A stretch of 20,370 bases of DNA from a virus. Shown here in pieces: positions 7,662 through 13,813 of the stretch. The notes beneath the pieces were generated by a model that worked only from the letters and a program-made list of their open reading frames with translations, ran no database searches and was not told the origin of the DNA. Position 1 is the stretch's first letter; each line of letters begins with the position of its first letter. The translations under genes and the position numbers were made by a program. The stretch covers positions 1 through 20,370 of the IMG/VR virus record IMGVR_UViG_3300042868_002839. One strand, 5' to 3'.

Positions 7662-8278
7662 TGAACAGCAAGCCACATCGCAACAACTGCGATTTCCAAT
7701 TAAAGCACTTCATGGCGGGAAGCTGCCACACAGCCGACGGCGCTTGGGCGCTGTTGCACGACCAGAAGATCGACATCGGCGTCAAGATTGAGCACTCGAA
7801 GGCGCAGGCCCTGCGCCGCAAGGCTAAGTTTCTCGCCGCCGAGGCCGTACTGGCTGACGATGCGTCAACCGAAATACAGCGCCTTAACGCAGAGGCAGAC
7901 CTGCTAGAGTGCAACTCGGTCAACGAGGGCTGGGCGTTAAACCACCAAGCCGCGCTCAACGAGTATGACTACATCTGCAAGCTGATGGACGAGCTTGAGC
8001 CTAACCGCAAGCACCGCGACTTGCCGTTCTTGGAAGCCAACGAGGCCATGCAGCGCGAAGAGTGGCTGGGCGAGTTGAAGACGCGGGCGGAGAACTTCCT
8101 GCTGACCGCTGGCACAATTCCGCACGACCACCTCAACACCATGCGCTGCCACCCAGACTTCGAAAGCCAGATTGTGCCGCACATCGAGGCGATCACCTTG
8201 AAGGTAATCAACAGCCAAGGTGACCGCTCCAAAGTGCTGACCAACATGAAGCCGCTGTTTCTGGAAGATAAGTCGTGA
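7661..8278 (+). CDS. Conserved phage protein of unknown function, helical
   Basis: The start chosen is the ATG at 7661, overlapping the oxygenase stop; the same frame is open back to 7538 but that extension lies wholly inside the oxygenase gene. The 205-residue product begins MNSKPHRNNCDFQLKHF and continues with GSCHTADGAWALLHDQ. A long charged helical stretch follows (residues about 45-120, with KAQALRRKAKF and many E/L/A), then NLNxxRCHPD-like and QIVPHIEAI segments. I recall this N-terminal pattern from uncultured marine phages, where it is uncharacterised. No TM segment, signal or catalytic motif is visible. It overlaps the next gene as GTGA, so it belongs to the same translational unit. 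Confidence 0.65.
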   Translation: MNSKPHRNNCDFQLKHFMAGSCHTADGAWALLHDQKIDIGVKIEHSKAQALRRKAKFLAAEAVLADDASTEIQRLNAEADLLECNSVNEGWALNHQAALNEYDYICKLMDELEPNRKHRDLPFLEANEAMQREEWLGELKTRAENFLLTAGTIPHDHLNTMRCHPDFESQIVPHIEAITLKVINSQGDRSKVLTNMKPLFLEDKS

Positions 8279-8499
8279 GTGAATTTCACATACGCTACAA
8301 CCAGACGCGGGGTAAGCCGGGGCGCGGCACGGTCGATCACGTCTGGCGCGTGTTTGAGGACGGCAAGGAGTATCTCGCCAAGAACGTCGAGATAAACGTG
8401 CCCTGCAAAGGGGAAAAAACCGGCGGAGATTGGAGCATGGTCTGCAAGGGTACTCTGCGCTTGGATAGAGAGACATCTACTGCTATAATAAACCCGTAA
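8275..8499 (+). CDS. Small conserved phage protein of unknown function
   Basis: This 74-residue protein starts at GTG 8275, overlapping the preceding stop as GTGA. It is basic at the N-terminus (FHIRYNQTRGKPGRGTVDHVWRVF) with an EDGKEYLAKN turn, two cysteines (VPC and MVC) and a final LDRETSTAIINP strand. It looks like a compact alpha/beta or all-beta domain. I recall the same start pattern in marine phage genomes as a conserved hypothetical beside fibre genes. A strong-looking promoter lies inside its last 13 codons, so the end of this gene doubles as regulatory DNA for the adhesin downstream. No function can be assigned. Confidence 0.66.
   Translation: MSEFHIRYNQTRGKPGRGTVDHVWRVFEDGKEYLAKNVEINVPCKGEKTGGDWSMVCKGTLRLDRETSTAIINP
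8461..8489 (+). promoter_or_regulatory. Sigma70-type promoter with extended -10
   Basis: TTGGAT at 8461-8466 is separated by exactly 17 bases from TATAAT at 8484-8489, with TG at 8481-8482 giving an extended -10. The expected start is near 8496, just before the AAGGAA ribosome-binding site (8498-8503) and the ATG at 8512. This would give a very short leader. It lies inside the end of the 8275-8499 gene, whose codons there are AT-rich compared with its surroundings. Chance occurrence is possible. Confidence 0.45.
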
Positions 8500-8511
8500 G
8501 GAACTGAACCC

Positions 8512-9531
8512 ATGAGTAACCGTTGGCCCGGTGGTATTATCCGCAAAACACCCGTCACCCCCGCTGGCCCGCTCCGGAACGGCGCGGCTTCTGGTGTGTG
8601 GACACTTGCCGAGGCGTCCTACTGGACGAAGCAAGGGCTGTGGCCGCTGGCTGAGAACGTGGGTGCGGGTACAGTCGGTATCTTTGCGCTGGGTTTTGCC
8701 AATGTGGCGGTAACCACGCGAGATAACTATCAATTCTCAAGCGATAGTGTCACCGCAGGGGGAGCCGCCACCGTGGCATCGACCCAAGGTTCTGCTGCGG
8801 GCACCAGCACAGTCGGTATTTTTGCACTTGGAGCCGCGCCTACAGGGAGCACCACCCGTGACAAGTACACCTATTCAGGCTGTGTTGTCAGCGCGGGGGG
8901 AGCCGCTACTGTGGCCTCCCAGACTGGTTCTGCTGCGGGCAACAGCACAACGGGTATCTTCGCGCTTGGGTTTACAACCGCTGTCTCCACCACACGGAAC
9001 AAGTACACTTACTCGGGCGACGTAGTCAGTGCGGGGGGAGCCGCGACTGTGGCCTCTAGTACTGGTTCAGCGGCGGGCAATAGCACCGTCGGGATTTTTG
9101 CGCTTGGAAGTACGGCTGCCAATCCGTGCGGCACCACTACCCGCAATAAGTACACATACTCCAGCGACACTGTCGGGGCAGGTGCATCCGCTACCGTAAC
9201 TTCATACGGCGGTTCCGCCACCGGCAATAGCACGCGCGGCATATTTGCTTTGGGTAATAGGTCAACCGGCCCAGTAGCCACCCGCAATAGATACACCTAT
9301 TCAGGAGACACTGTAGCCACAGGTGGGGCTGCTACTGCGGCGTCGTATTATGGGTCCGCCGCAGGTAACAGCACCGTTGGCATTTTTGCATTAGGTGCAT
9401 CGCCCTGTATTTCAGCCACCCGCGACAAGTACACTTATTCTAGTTGCGTGGTGTCTTCTGGCGGTGCCGCAAGTGCCGCGTCGTATTTTGGCTCCGCCGC
9501 GTCCAACGGCACAACCGGCGTGAACATGTAA
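8512..9531 (+). CDS. Propeller-like repeat adhesin
   Basis: This 339-residue protein has an N-terminal region (1-55) with MSNRWPGGI and GVWTLAEASYWTKQGLWPL, shared in part with the Fn3/Gly-rich adhesins. Six repeats follow with GIFALG at residues 56, 102, 148, 194, 243 and 290 (spacing 46-49). Each repeat reads GIFALG, then a variable loop, TTR[DN]KYTYS, a variable two-residue turn, V-x-AGGAA and GSAAGNST. A seventh unit starts on register at G336 and ends after three residues (GVNM), as if one strand closes the ring. The pattern resembles Kelch-like beta-propeller repeats found in phage tail proteins, with the loops after GIFALG and after YTYS the most variable. It is probably a receptor-binding protein with its own promoter. 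Confidence 0.72.
   Translation: MSNRWPGGIIRKTPVTPAGPLRNGAASGVWTLAEASYWTKQGLWPLAENVGAGTVGIFALGFANVAVTTRDNYQFSSDSVTAGGAATVASTQGSAAGTSTVGIFALGAAPTGSTTRDKYTYSGCVVSAGGAATVASQTGSAAGNSTTGIFALGFTTAVSTTRNKYTYSGDVVSAGGAATVASSTGSAAGNSTVGIFALGSTAANPCGTTTRNKYTYSSDTVGAGASATVTSYGGSATGNSTRGIFALGNRSTGPVATRNRYTYSGDTVATGGAATAASYYGSAAGNSTVGIFALGASPCISATRDKYTYSSCVVSSGGAASAASYFGSAASNGTTGVNM
8677..9531 (+). repeat. Six about 138-bp coding repeats plus a stub
   Basis: Repeat units begin at 8677, 8815, 8953, 9091, 9238 and 9379, with a stub at 9517. The GGT-ATC-TTT-GCG type core and the AAGTACAC-TATTC core are strongly conserved at the DNA level; loop codons differ. Confidence 0.8.
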
Positions 9532-9540
9532 GGAAATCCA

Positions 9541-9903
9541 ATGATTGAAGAACTTATCAGCCGCGTGTTCTACGCACGCAACGTAGCCCACTTCGAGCAC
9601 TGGCGCGCAAAGGGCGAAGGCAGCTTCGCAAAGCACATGTCGCTGGGCGACTTCTACGACGACGTCATCGACGCAATCGACAAGCTCGTGGAGGCCTACC
9701 AAGGCGCGTTCGAGCTAATCGGCAACATACCCGCCCCGAAGGTGTCTGAGCGTGACGTGTTGAAGCTCCTAGAGGCCGACGCGCACTGGATTGAAGAGCA
9801 TCACGAAGAGATCTGCAAGGGCAACCGCGCAGTGGGCAACCTCGTCGACGGCGTCACAGACACGTATCTGACCACCATATACAAGCTGCGGAACCTCAAG
9901 TGA
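9541..9903 (+). CDS. Small helical phage protein (DUF5856-like pattern)
   Basis: This 120-residue protein appears to be nearly all alpha-helical. It begins EELISRVFYARNVAHFEHW, then HMSLGDFYDDVIDAIDKLVEAYQGAFELIG, a short PAPKVSERDV linker, EADAHWIEEHHEEI, and a last helix AVGNLVDGVTDTYLTTIYKL. The layout of about four helices with H/E/D spaced along helices recalls DUF5856, a family of phage proteins with a ferritin/Dps-like helix arrangement, though I cannot confirm a metal site. GGAAA lies just before the ATG. It sits between the propeller adhesin and the lysis genes and overlaps the next start (TGATG). The biological role is unknown. Confidence 0.65.
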   Translation: MIEELISRVFYARNVAHFEHWRAKGEGSFAKHMSLGDFYDDVIDAIDKLVEAYQGAFELIGNIPAPKVSERDVLKLLEADAHWIEEHHEEICKGNRAVGNLVDGVTDTYLTTIYKLRNLK

Positions 9904-10115
9904 TGGATATCGACATCAACACCATAATCACAGTCATCGGCTTCATTGGAGGCCTGATTACCGTGTGGGTGAACCTCAACAGCAGACTGACGCTGCTTGA
10001 GGCGCGCCTTGGCTTTGGTGACGAGAAGTTCAACGGCATCGACAAGAAGTTTGACGAGGTGATGATGCACCTCCGTCGGATCGAAGATAAATTGGACAAC
10101 AAAGCGGATCGGTGA
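9903..10115 (+). CDS. Small one-TM protein with coiled-coil tail
   Basis: The start is ATG 9903 overlapping the previous stop; a GTG at 9900 would add one residue. The 70-residue product has one membrane segment (ITVIGFIGGLITVWV, residues about 8-25) followed by a heptad-like charged helix (LTLLEARLGF, DKKFDEVMMHLRRIEDKLDNKADR). This is the architecture of small phage lysis-associated membrane proteins such as XhlA-like accessory proteins or short inner-membrane spanins. It precedes a lipoprotein gene, so an inner-membrane spanin partner is a candidate role, but the periplasmic helix is short. Confidence in the gene is good; in the function, low. Confidence 0.62.
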   Translation: MDIDINTIITVIGFIGGLITVWVNLNSRLTLLEARLGFGDEKFNGIDKKFDEVMMHLRRIEDKLDNKADR

Positions 10116-10303
10116 TGAAGCAGGTTTTGTTACTTTTTGCTGTTTTAGCGCTCATGGGCTGCCAAGACCGCTACCGCTACGACTGCCAAGACCCAGCGAA
10201 CTGGCAGGAGGAAATCTGCAAGAAGCCTAAGTGCATCGCTATGGGCTACTGCACAGAGTGGTTGATAGATACAGGTGAAGAAAAGCATGAAGCCGAGAAG
10301 TGA
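10115..10303 (+). CDS. Small cysteine-rich lipoprotein
   Basis: The ATG at 10115 overlaps the previous stop. The 62-residue product begins MKQVLLLFAVLALMGC, a lipoprotein signal with lipidation expected at C16 (methionine at -2 is slightly atypical). The mature part has DRYRYDCQDPANW and four more cysteines (C24, C35, C40, C46), enough for two disulphides in the periplasm. The RYRYxCQDPANW pattern recurs in marine phage lipoproteins of unknown role. Position in the lysis block, just after a small TM protein and before two holin candidates, makes an outer-membrane spanin plausible, although it is not proline-rich like classical Rz1. Its end overlaps the next gene by 17 bases. Confidence 0.68.
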   Translation: MKQVLLLFAVLALMGCQDRYRYDCQDPANWQEEICKKPKCIAMGYCTEWLIDTGEEKHEAEK

Positions 10304-10580
10304 ATGGTCGCCAGAAGAACTGCTGCGGTTCATCGTCGGCATCGTGCTGTCGCTGACGCTGACGTTTATCGTTGCAACCGTGCTGTACTCGCTGGTGTTT
10401 GTGTCGCAGCCGATGGAGGGGCAGTCCCCGAATGACGCTGAGTTTTTTAAGCTGATTAACCCGATAGCGACATTTATTGTCGGGGCGTTGGCAGGATTGA
10501 TGGCGGGTCAGGGCAACGGCTCAATGACGTCGAAGCCCCCAGAGAAGATTGAAGGAGAAGAAGATGAGCTTCCTAAATAG
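10287..10580 (+). CDS. Two-TM holin candidate A
   Basis: I chose ATG 10287, which has AGGTGAAG upstream; an in-frame GTG at 10275 would add four residues. The 97-residue product has TM1 at about 12-39 (RFIVGIVLSLTLTFIVATVLY) and TM2 at about 53-74 (FKLINPIATFIVGALAGLMAG), then a short charged tail with EGEEDELPK. Two hydrophobic helices and a charged end just upstream of an endolysin fit a class II-like holin. The second TM resembles that of the next gene, so they are paralogues. Overlaps of 17 bases occur at both ends. It may form membrane pores or act as a regulator of its partner. Confidence 0.66.
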   Translation: MKPRSEWSPEELLRFIVGIVLSLTLTFIVATVLYSLVFVSQPMEGQSPNDAEFFKLINPIATFIVGALAGLMAGQGNGSMTSKPPEKIEGEEDELPK

Positions 10581-11055
10581 TTTTGAGAGCAAGGGTGAAG
10601 GTGTTAACGACACCGTCGAGTTTGTTGTGCGCGTGGCCATCGTAACGCTGGCGGCAGTTATCCTTGTCGTCGTGCTGACACTAGCCGTTGGCCTGTTTAT
10701 GCCTAATGACGTCATAGAAAGCACCGCCATCCTTGAGATGGTTAACCCCGCCTTCCAGACAATCATCGGCGCGTTCGTCGGACTGCTGGGCGGCCTGAGC
10801 CTCAACGCCAATGCGCGGGACAAAGAGCCTGAGCCAGAAGCGCCGCTTGAACTGGACACGCCCGCGCCAGAGCCAGAAGCACCCAAGCCATATAGCGACC
10901 CTCAAGGCACGGTCTTCATCGACGAGCCTGAAGACGATGACGATGACGATATGGAGCCATGGGAGAAGTACCGCAACGACCTACGCTACGACGTCACCGG
11001 CGACGGTGTGGTCGACGAAAATGACTTCCCTGCTTGGCGGAGTGCTGGACAATGA
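10564..11055 (+). CDS. Two-TM holin candidate B with acidic, EF-hand-like tail
   Basis: ATG 10564 follows GGAGAAG. The 163-residue protein has TM1 at about 20-45 (VRVAIVTLAAVILVVVLTLAVGLF) and TM2 at about 59-80 (MVNPAFQTIIGAFVGLLGGL), then a long soluble tail. The tail is Pro/Glu-rich (residues 87-108), has a DDDDDD run (124-129) and ends in DVTGDGVVDEND (143-154), whose D143, T145, D147, V149, D151 and D154 match the spacing of an EF-hand or dockerin calcium loop. The second TM is similar to that of the preceding gene. The stop overlaps the endolysin start (ATGA). Likely a holin or holin regulator; whether the tail binds calcium is untested. Confidence 0.65.
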   Translation: MSFLNSFESKGEGVNDTVEFVVRVAIVTLAAVILVVVLTLAVGLFMPNDVIESTAILEMVNPAFQTIIGAFVGLLGGLSLNANARDKEPEPEAPLELDTPAPEPEAPKPYSDPQGTVFIDEPEDDDDDDMEPWEKYRNDLRYDVTGDGVVDENDFPAWRSAGQ

Positions 11056-11666
11056 GCCTTATAAATCTTCAAGGTAAATGTGGGTGTCACGCAGATGGTG
11101 CGTTTGGTCCGGGAACACTGAAGGCCGCCTGCGCGCACTTCAAGTTGAACAAGAACCGCGCCGCTCACTTCTTCGCCCAGACGGCGCACGAAAGCGGCAA
11201 CTTCAAGGCGTTCAGCGAGAACCTGAACTACGGCGCGAAGGGTCTGCGCGGCATCTTCGGCAAGTACTTCCCGACCGACGCACTTGCTCGCGCTTACGAG
11301 CGTCAGCCGCAGAAGATTGCCAACCGCGTCTACGCCAACCGTATGGGCAATGGCGACGAGGCGTCAGGCGAGGGGTGGAAATACCGGGGCCGAGGCCCGC
11401 TCCAACTCACCGGGAAGAACAACTACCGCGCATTCGGTAAGTACATCGGTCGCGAACAGGAGATTTTGGACAATCCAGACCTTGTGGCTACCGAACTGGG
11501 CTTTGAAAGCGCCCTGTGGTTCTTCGATGCAAACAAGCTCTGGAGCATCTGCGATCAGGGCATCAACGACGCTGCGATCCTCGCACTGACGAAGCGGATC
11601 AACGGGGGCACACACGGCCTCGATGACCGCAAACAGAAAACCAAGAAGTATGCTACTTGGCTCTAA
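11052..11666 (+). CDS. GH19-family endolysin
   Basis: The ATG at 11052 overlaps the previous stop (ATGA). The 204-residue protein opens with a DGAFGPGTLKAA segment (residues 15-26), then AAHFFAQTAHESGNF, in which E47 is the candidate general acid of glycoside hydrolase family 19. FSENLNY (E56 the possible second acid), GLRGIFGKYFP, YANRMGNGDEASGEGWKYRGRGPLQLTG and INGGTHGLDDR complete the family pattern. It is the right length for a single-domain phage lysozyme/chitinase-like muramidase that cuts peptidoglycan glycan strands. There is no signal peptide, so export must rely on the holin candidates just upstream. I am confident in family and lytic role. Confidence 0.9.
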   Translation: MSLINLQGKCGCHADGAFGPGTLKAACAHFKLNKNRAAHFFAQTAHESGNFKAFSENLNYGAKGLRGIFGKYFPTDALARAYERQPQKIANRVYANRMGNGDEASGEGWKYRGRGPLQLTGKNNYRAFGKYIGREQEILDNPDLVATELGFESALWFFDANKLWSICDQGINDAAILALTKRINGGTHGLDDRKQKTKKYATWL

Positions 11667-11677
11667 GGAGAACGACT

Positions 11678-11863
11678 ATGGTTAACCTGAAGAAACTCAT
11701 CCAGAAGGAAGCCGAGAAGGCGATCCTCAAAAAGGCTGTAGGCAAAATCATCCCAATGGACGGCGAAGCGAAGCCTGCCCTTGGTTGGAAAGCCAAGGCT
11801 GCGGCCATACTCGCCACGATTGCCACAGGCGCGACACTGCTTTCGCAGTACCTCGCCGGGTAA
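11678..11863 (+). CDS. Small basic protein with a C-terminal hydrophobic segment
   Basis: ATG 11678 has a strong AAGGAG site at 11665-11670. The 61-residue product has a basic amphipathic N-terminal half (VNLKKLIQKEAEKAILKKAVGKI) and a hydrophobic segment near 41-58 (AAAILATIATGATLLSQYL). It is the last gene of the lysis block, immediately before the hairpin, and may be a small lysis accessory protein or antiholin-like peptide. I do not recognise a named family; the membrane assignment is by composition only. Confidence 0.6.
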   Translation: MVNLKKLIQKEAEKAILKKAVGKIIPMDGEAKPALGWKAKAAAILATIATGATLLSQYLAG

Positions 11864-11871
11864 ACAACAAA

Positions 11872-11894
11872 TCCGCCGCGCCAGTCGCGGCGGA
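11872..11894. terminator. Perfect 9-bp GC-rich hairpin between cassettes
   Basis: TCCGCCGCG (11872-11880), loop CCAGT, CGCGGCGGA (11886-11894) form a perfect 9-bp stem. On the + strand it is followed by only a modest T content (GGCTGTTATTC), so it would be a weak intrinsic terminator. Read on the - strand it is followed by TTTGTTGTTTA. It lies in the only sizeable gap of the window. Confidence 0.55.
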
Positions 11895-11933
11895 GGCTGT
11901 TATTCTGAGTTAAATCTGTTATAGGGGCGTATT

Positions 11934-12587
11934 ATGGCCACCAATATGACATTCACGACGTTGAAACAAGACGTGCAGCGCTACCTTGAGCGTGGCAATA
12001 CGCTTGCGTCGGACCCTATAGTCTTTGAACAAATCCCGCGTCTGATCAACCTCGCCGAGCGCCGCATCGCCCGCGAGCTGAAGGTCGAGGGCTTCATCAA
12101 CGTCGTGACTGGCACGCTTGCTGAGGGCCAGTCTGTTTACCCCAAGCCCGACCGCTGGCGCGACACGGTGTCGGTTAACATCGGCACGGGTGCGACAGGG
12201 AACAACCGCAAAATCATATTCTCCCGCGTGTACGAATACCTGCGGTCCTATTGGCCGGACGCCTCACAGACGGACACGCCCCTCTTCTACAGCGACTACG
12301 ACTACAGCCACTGGCTATTCGCGCCGACACCGGACGCAGAGTACCCATTCGAAATCCTGTACTACGAACTGCCTCCCTTACTCGACGAGAGCGTGCAGAC
12401 AAACTGGATTACCGAATACGCCCCGCAGCTTTTGCTTTACGGTACGCTGGTTGAGGCAACGCCGTTCCTGAAGAACGACGAACGCATCCCAGTTTGGCAG
12501 AGCATGTACGACCGTGCGGCGGCAATGTTGAACGGCGAAGACCTCGCCAAAATCCTAGACCGATCCGCCGTGCGCAAGGAGGCGTAA
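11934..12587 (+). CDS. Head-tail adaptor protein (SU10 adaptor-like)
   Basis: This 217-residue protein starts at ATG 11934 with AGGGG six bases upstream. The pattern is that of phage adaptors that dock under the portal: an N-terminal helix FTTLKQDVQRYL, then PRLINLAERRIARELKVEGF, a strand segment with YPKPDRWRDTVSV, FSRVYEYLRSYWPD, a WLFAPTPD strand and a C-terminal helical part ITEYAPQLLLYGTLVEATPFLKND with RIPVWQSMYDRA. In this group the protein connects the portal ring to the tail hub. It begins the second virion module after the hairpin and is followed by structural genes through TAATG coupling. I am fairly confident in the family; the exact tail type is inferred. Confidence 0.75.
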   Translation: MATNMTFTTLKQDVQRYLERGNTLASDPIVFEQIPRLINLAERRIARELKVEGFINVVTGTLAEGQSVYPKPDRWRDTVSVNIGTGATGNNRKIIFSRVYEYLRSYWPDASQTDTPLFYSDYDYSHWLFAPTPDAEYPFEILYYELPPLLDESVQTNWITEYAPQLLLYGTLVEATPFLKNDERIPVWQSMYDRAAAMLNGEDLAKILDRSAVRKEA

Positions 12588-13813
12588 TGACCAACACATT
12601 TACACAGGTTTTTGGTGGCACGACAATCTACCCGTCGGACGTCTCCTATTTGGCGCTCGCGCTCACCGCCGACATCACCCTTGAGTGGCCGCTTGAGAGC
12701 AGCACGGCTGAGTACCCCGTCGCCCGTATCATCGACGTTACGCCAACGGGCGTCTACTCAATCACCATGCCACCCGCCGATCAGACCGGCGTCGGTCAGA
12801 CGGTCCTGTTCAACAACCTCGGGCCGCAGACTGTAACCGTCAAGAACAGCGCGGGCGCAACGCTCCTGTCAATGGCGCAGGGCGAGCAGTGGCAGATATA
12901 CCTGACCGACAACAGCACAGCCGCCGGTTCGTGGCGTGTGTTCCGCTACGGTGCCGCAACGGCGCAGGCTCAAGCCTCGGCGCTCGCTGGCGCTGGTCTC
13001 ACCGCAACTGGCTCGACATTGTCGCAGTCAGCGCCGGTCACGCTCTTCAACTCAAACTACACTGCCGGTATCGCAGACCGCGCCGAGACGTATGTGTGGA
13101 ACGGCGGCGTTGGCACCCTCACCTTACTCTCAGCCGTGACGGCTGGGAACGATTGGTTCGTCTCGCTACGCAACAGTGGTGCCGGTGACATCACCGTCGC
13201 GACGCAGGGTTCCGAAACCATCAACGGCGGTGCGTCGCTGGTCCTACAGCCGGGCGACAGCGCGACGATAGTCACAGACGGCATTAACTGGTTTACGCTC
13301 GGCCTCGGCCAGAGCGCGGTCTTCGCCTTCGACTATACCTCGATCAACTTAGGCGGCCTGACCGGTAACTACACGCTTGCTGGCGCTGAACTTAACCGCA
13401 TCGCCTACGAGTTCACCGGTGCGATCACGGGTAACATCGAGGTTGTTGTACCGAATACGGTACAGCAATACTGGGTATACAACAACACAACGGGCGGCTC
13501 TTACACCCTGCGCGTCAGGACCAGCGCCCAGACACCGGGCGTGTTGGTCACTCGCGGCAGCCGCGCCATCCTGTACTGCAACGGCTCCGAAGTCGTTGAC
13601 GCAGAGACGGGGGGCCTCGCGACGCCAATCGCCATCTCCGACGGCGGCACAGGCGCAACGACGGCCAGTGGCGCGCGTATCAACCTCGGCGGCACATCGG
13701 TCGGCATCGCCGTCTTCACGGCAGTAGATCAGGCGGCTGCGCAGGCGGCCATAGGTGTCAGTGGCGGCGGCTCTAACAATGACGCCATCGTGTTCGCAGT
13801 GGCGTTGGGGTAA
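12587..13813 (+). CDS. Beta-rich virion structural protein
   Basis: The start is ATG 12587, overlapping the adaptor stop; the frame is open upstream to 12494 but that part lies inside the adaptor gene. The 408-residue product begins MTNTFTQVFGGTTIYPSDVSYLALAL, then TLEWPLE, a MPPADQTGVGQTVLFNNLG segment, WRVFRYG, a domain around ALAGAGLTATGSTLSQ, and further beta modules up to a GGTGATTASGARINLGG turn near residues 350-370. It ends NDAIVFAVALG. The sequence is glycine/threonine-rich, without TM or enzyme motif. The N-terminal pattern is widely seen in uncultured marine phages beside the gp10-like gene. Probable roles are a neck or tail spike/fibre protein; the GGTGATT module links it in style to the long fibre at 747. 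Confidence 0.7.
   Translation: MTNTFTQVFGGTTIYPSDVSYLALALTADITLEWPLESSTAEYPVARIIDVTPTGVYSITMPPADQTGVGQTVLFNNLGPQTVTVKNSAGATLLSMAQGEQWQIYLTDNSTAAGSWRVFRYGAATAQAQASALAGAGLTATGSTLSQSAPVTLFNSNYTAGIADRAETYVWNGGVGTLTLLSAVTAGNDWFVSLRNSGAGDITVATQGSETINGGASLVLQPGDSATIVTDGINWFTLGLGQSAVFAFDYTSINLGGLTGNYTLAGAELNRIAYEFTGAITGNIEVVVPNTVQQYWVYNNTTGGSYTLRVRTSAQTPGVLVTRGSRAILYCNGSEVVDAETGGLATPIAISDGGTGATTASGARINLGGTSVGIAVFTAVDQAAAQAAIGVSGGGSNNDAIVFAVALG

Noticed and set aside
8677-9531. CRISPR-like array
   Set aside because: Repeats are about 138 bp, in frame and encode a protein framework with variable loops; there are no short identical repeats with unique spacers.
4180-9531. Diversity-generating retroelement acting on adhesin loops
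   Set aside because: No reverse transcriptase, template repeat or accessory gene is visible in the window. It could lie outside, but nothing here supports it.
9900-9902. GTG start one codon before ATG 9903
   Set aside because: It adds a single residue; the ATG overlapping the previous stop is the usual arrangement here.
11897-11925. Possible extended -10 promoter TGTTATAGG before the adaptor gene
   Set aside because: The -35 match is poor (CTGTTA), and a start near 11932 would leave the adaptor without a leader. The same AGGGG bases work better as its ribosome-binding site.
12494-12586. N-terminal extension of the 12587 gene
   Set aside because: It overlaps the adaptor coding sequence and reads as basic low-complexity residues; the MTNTFTQVFGG start matches the remembered family start.
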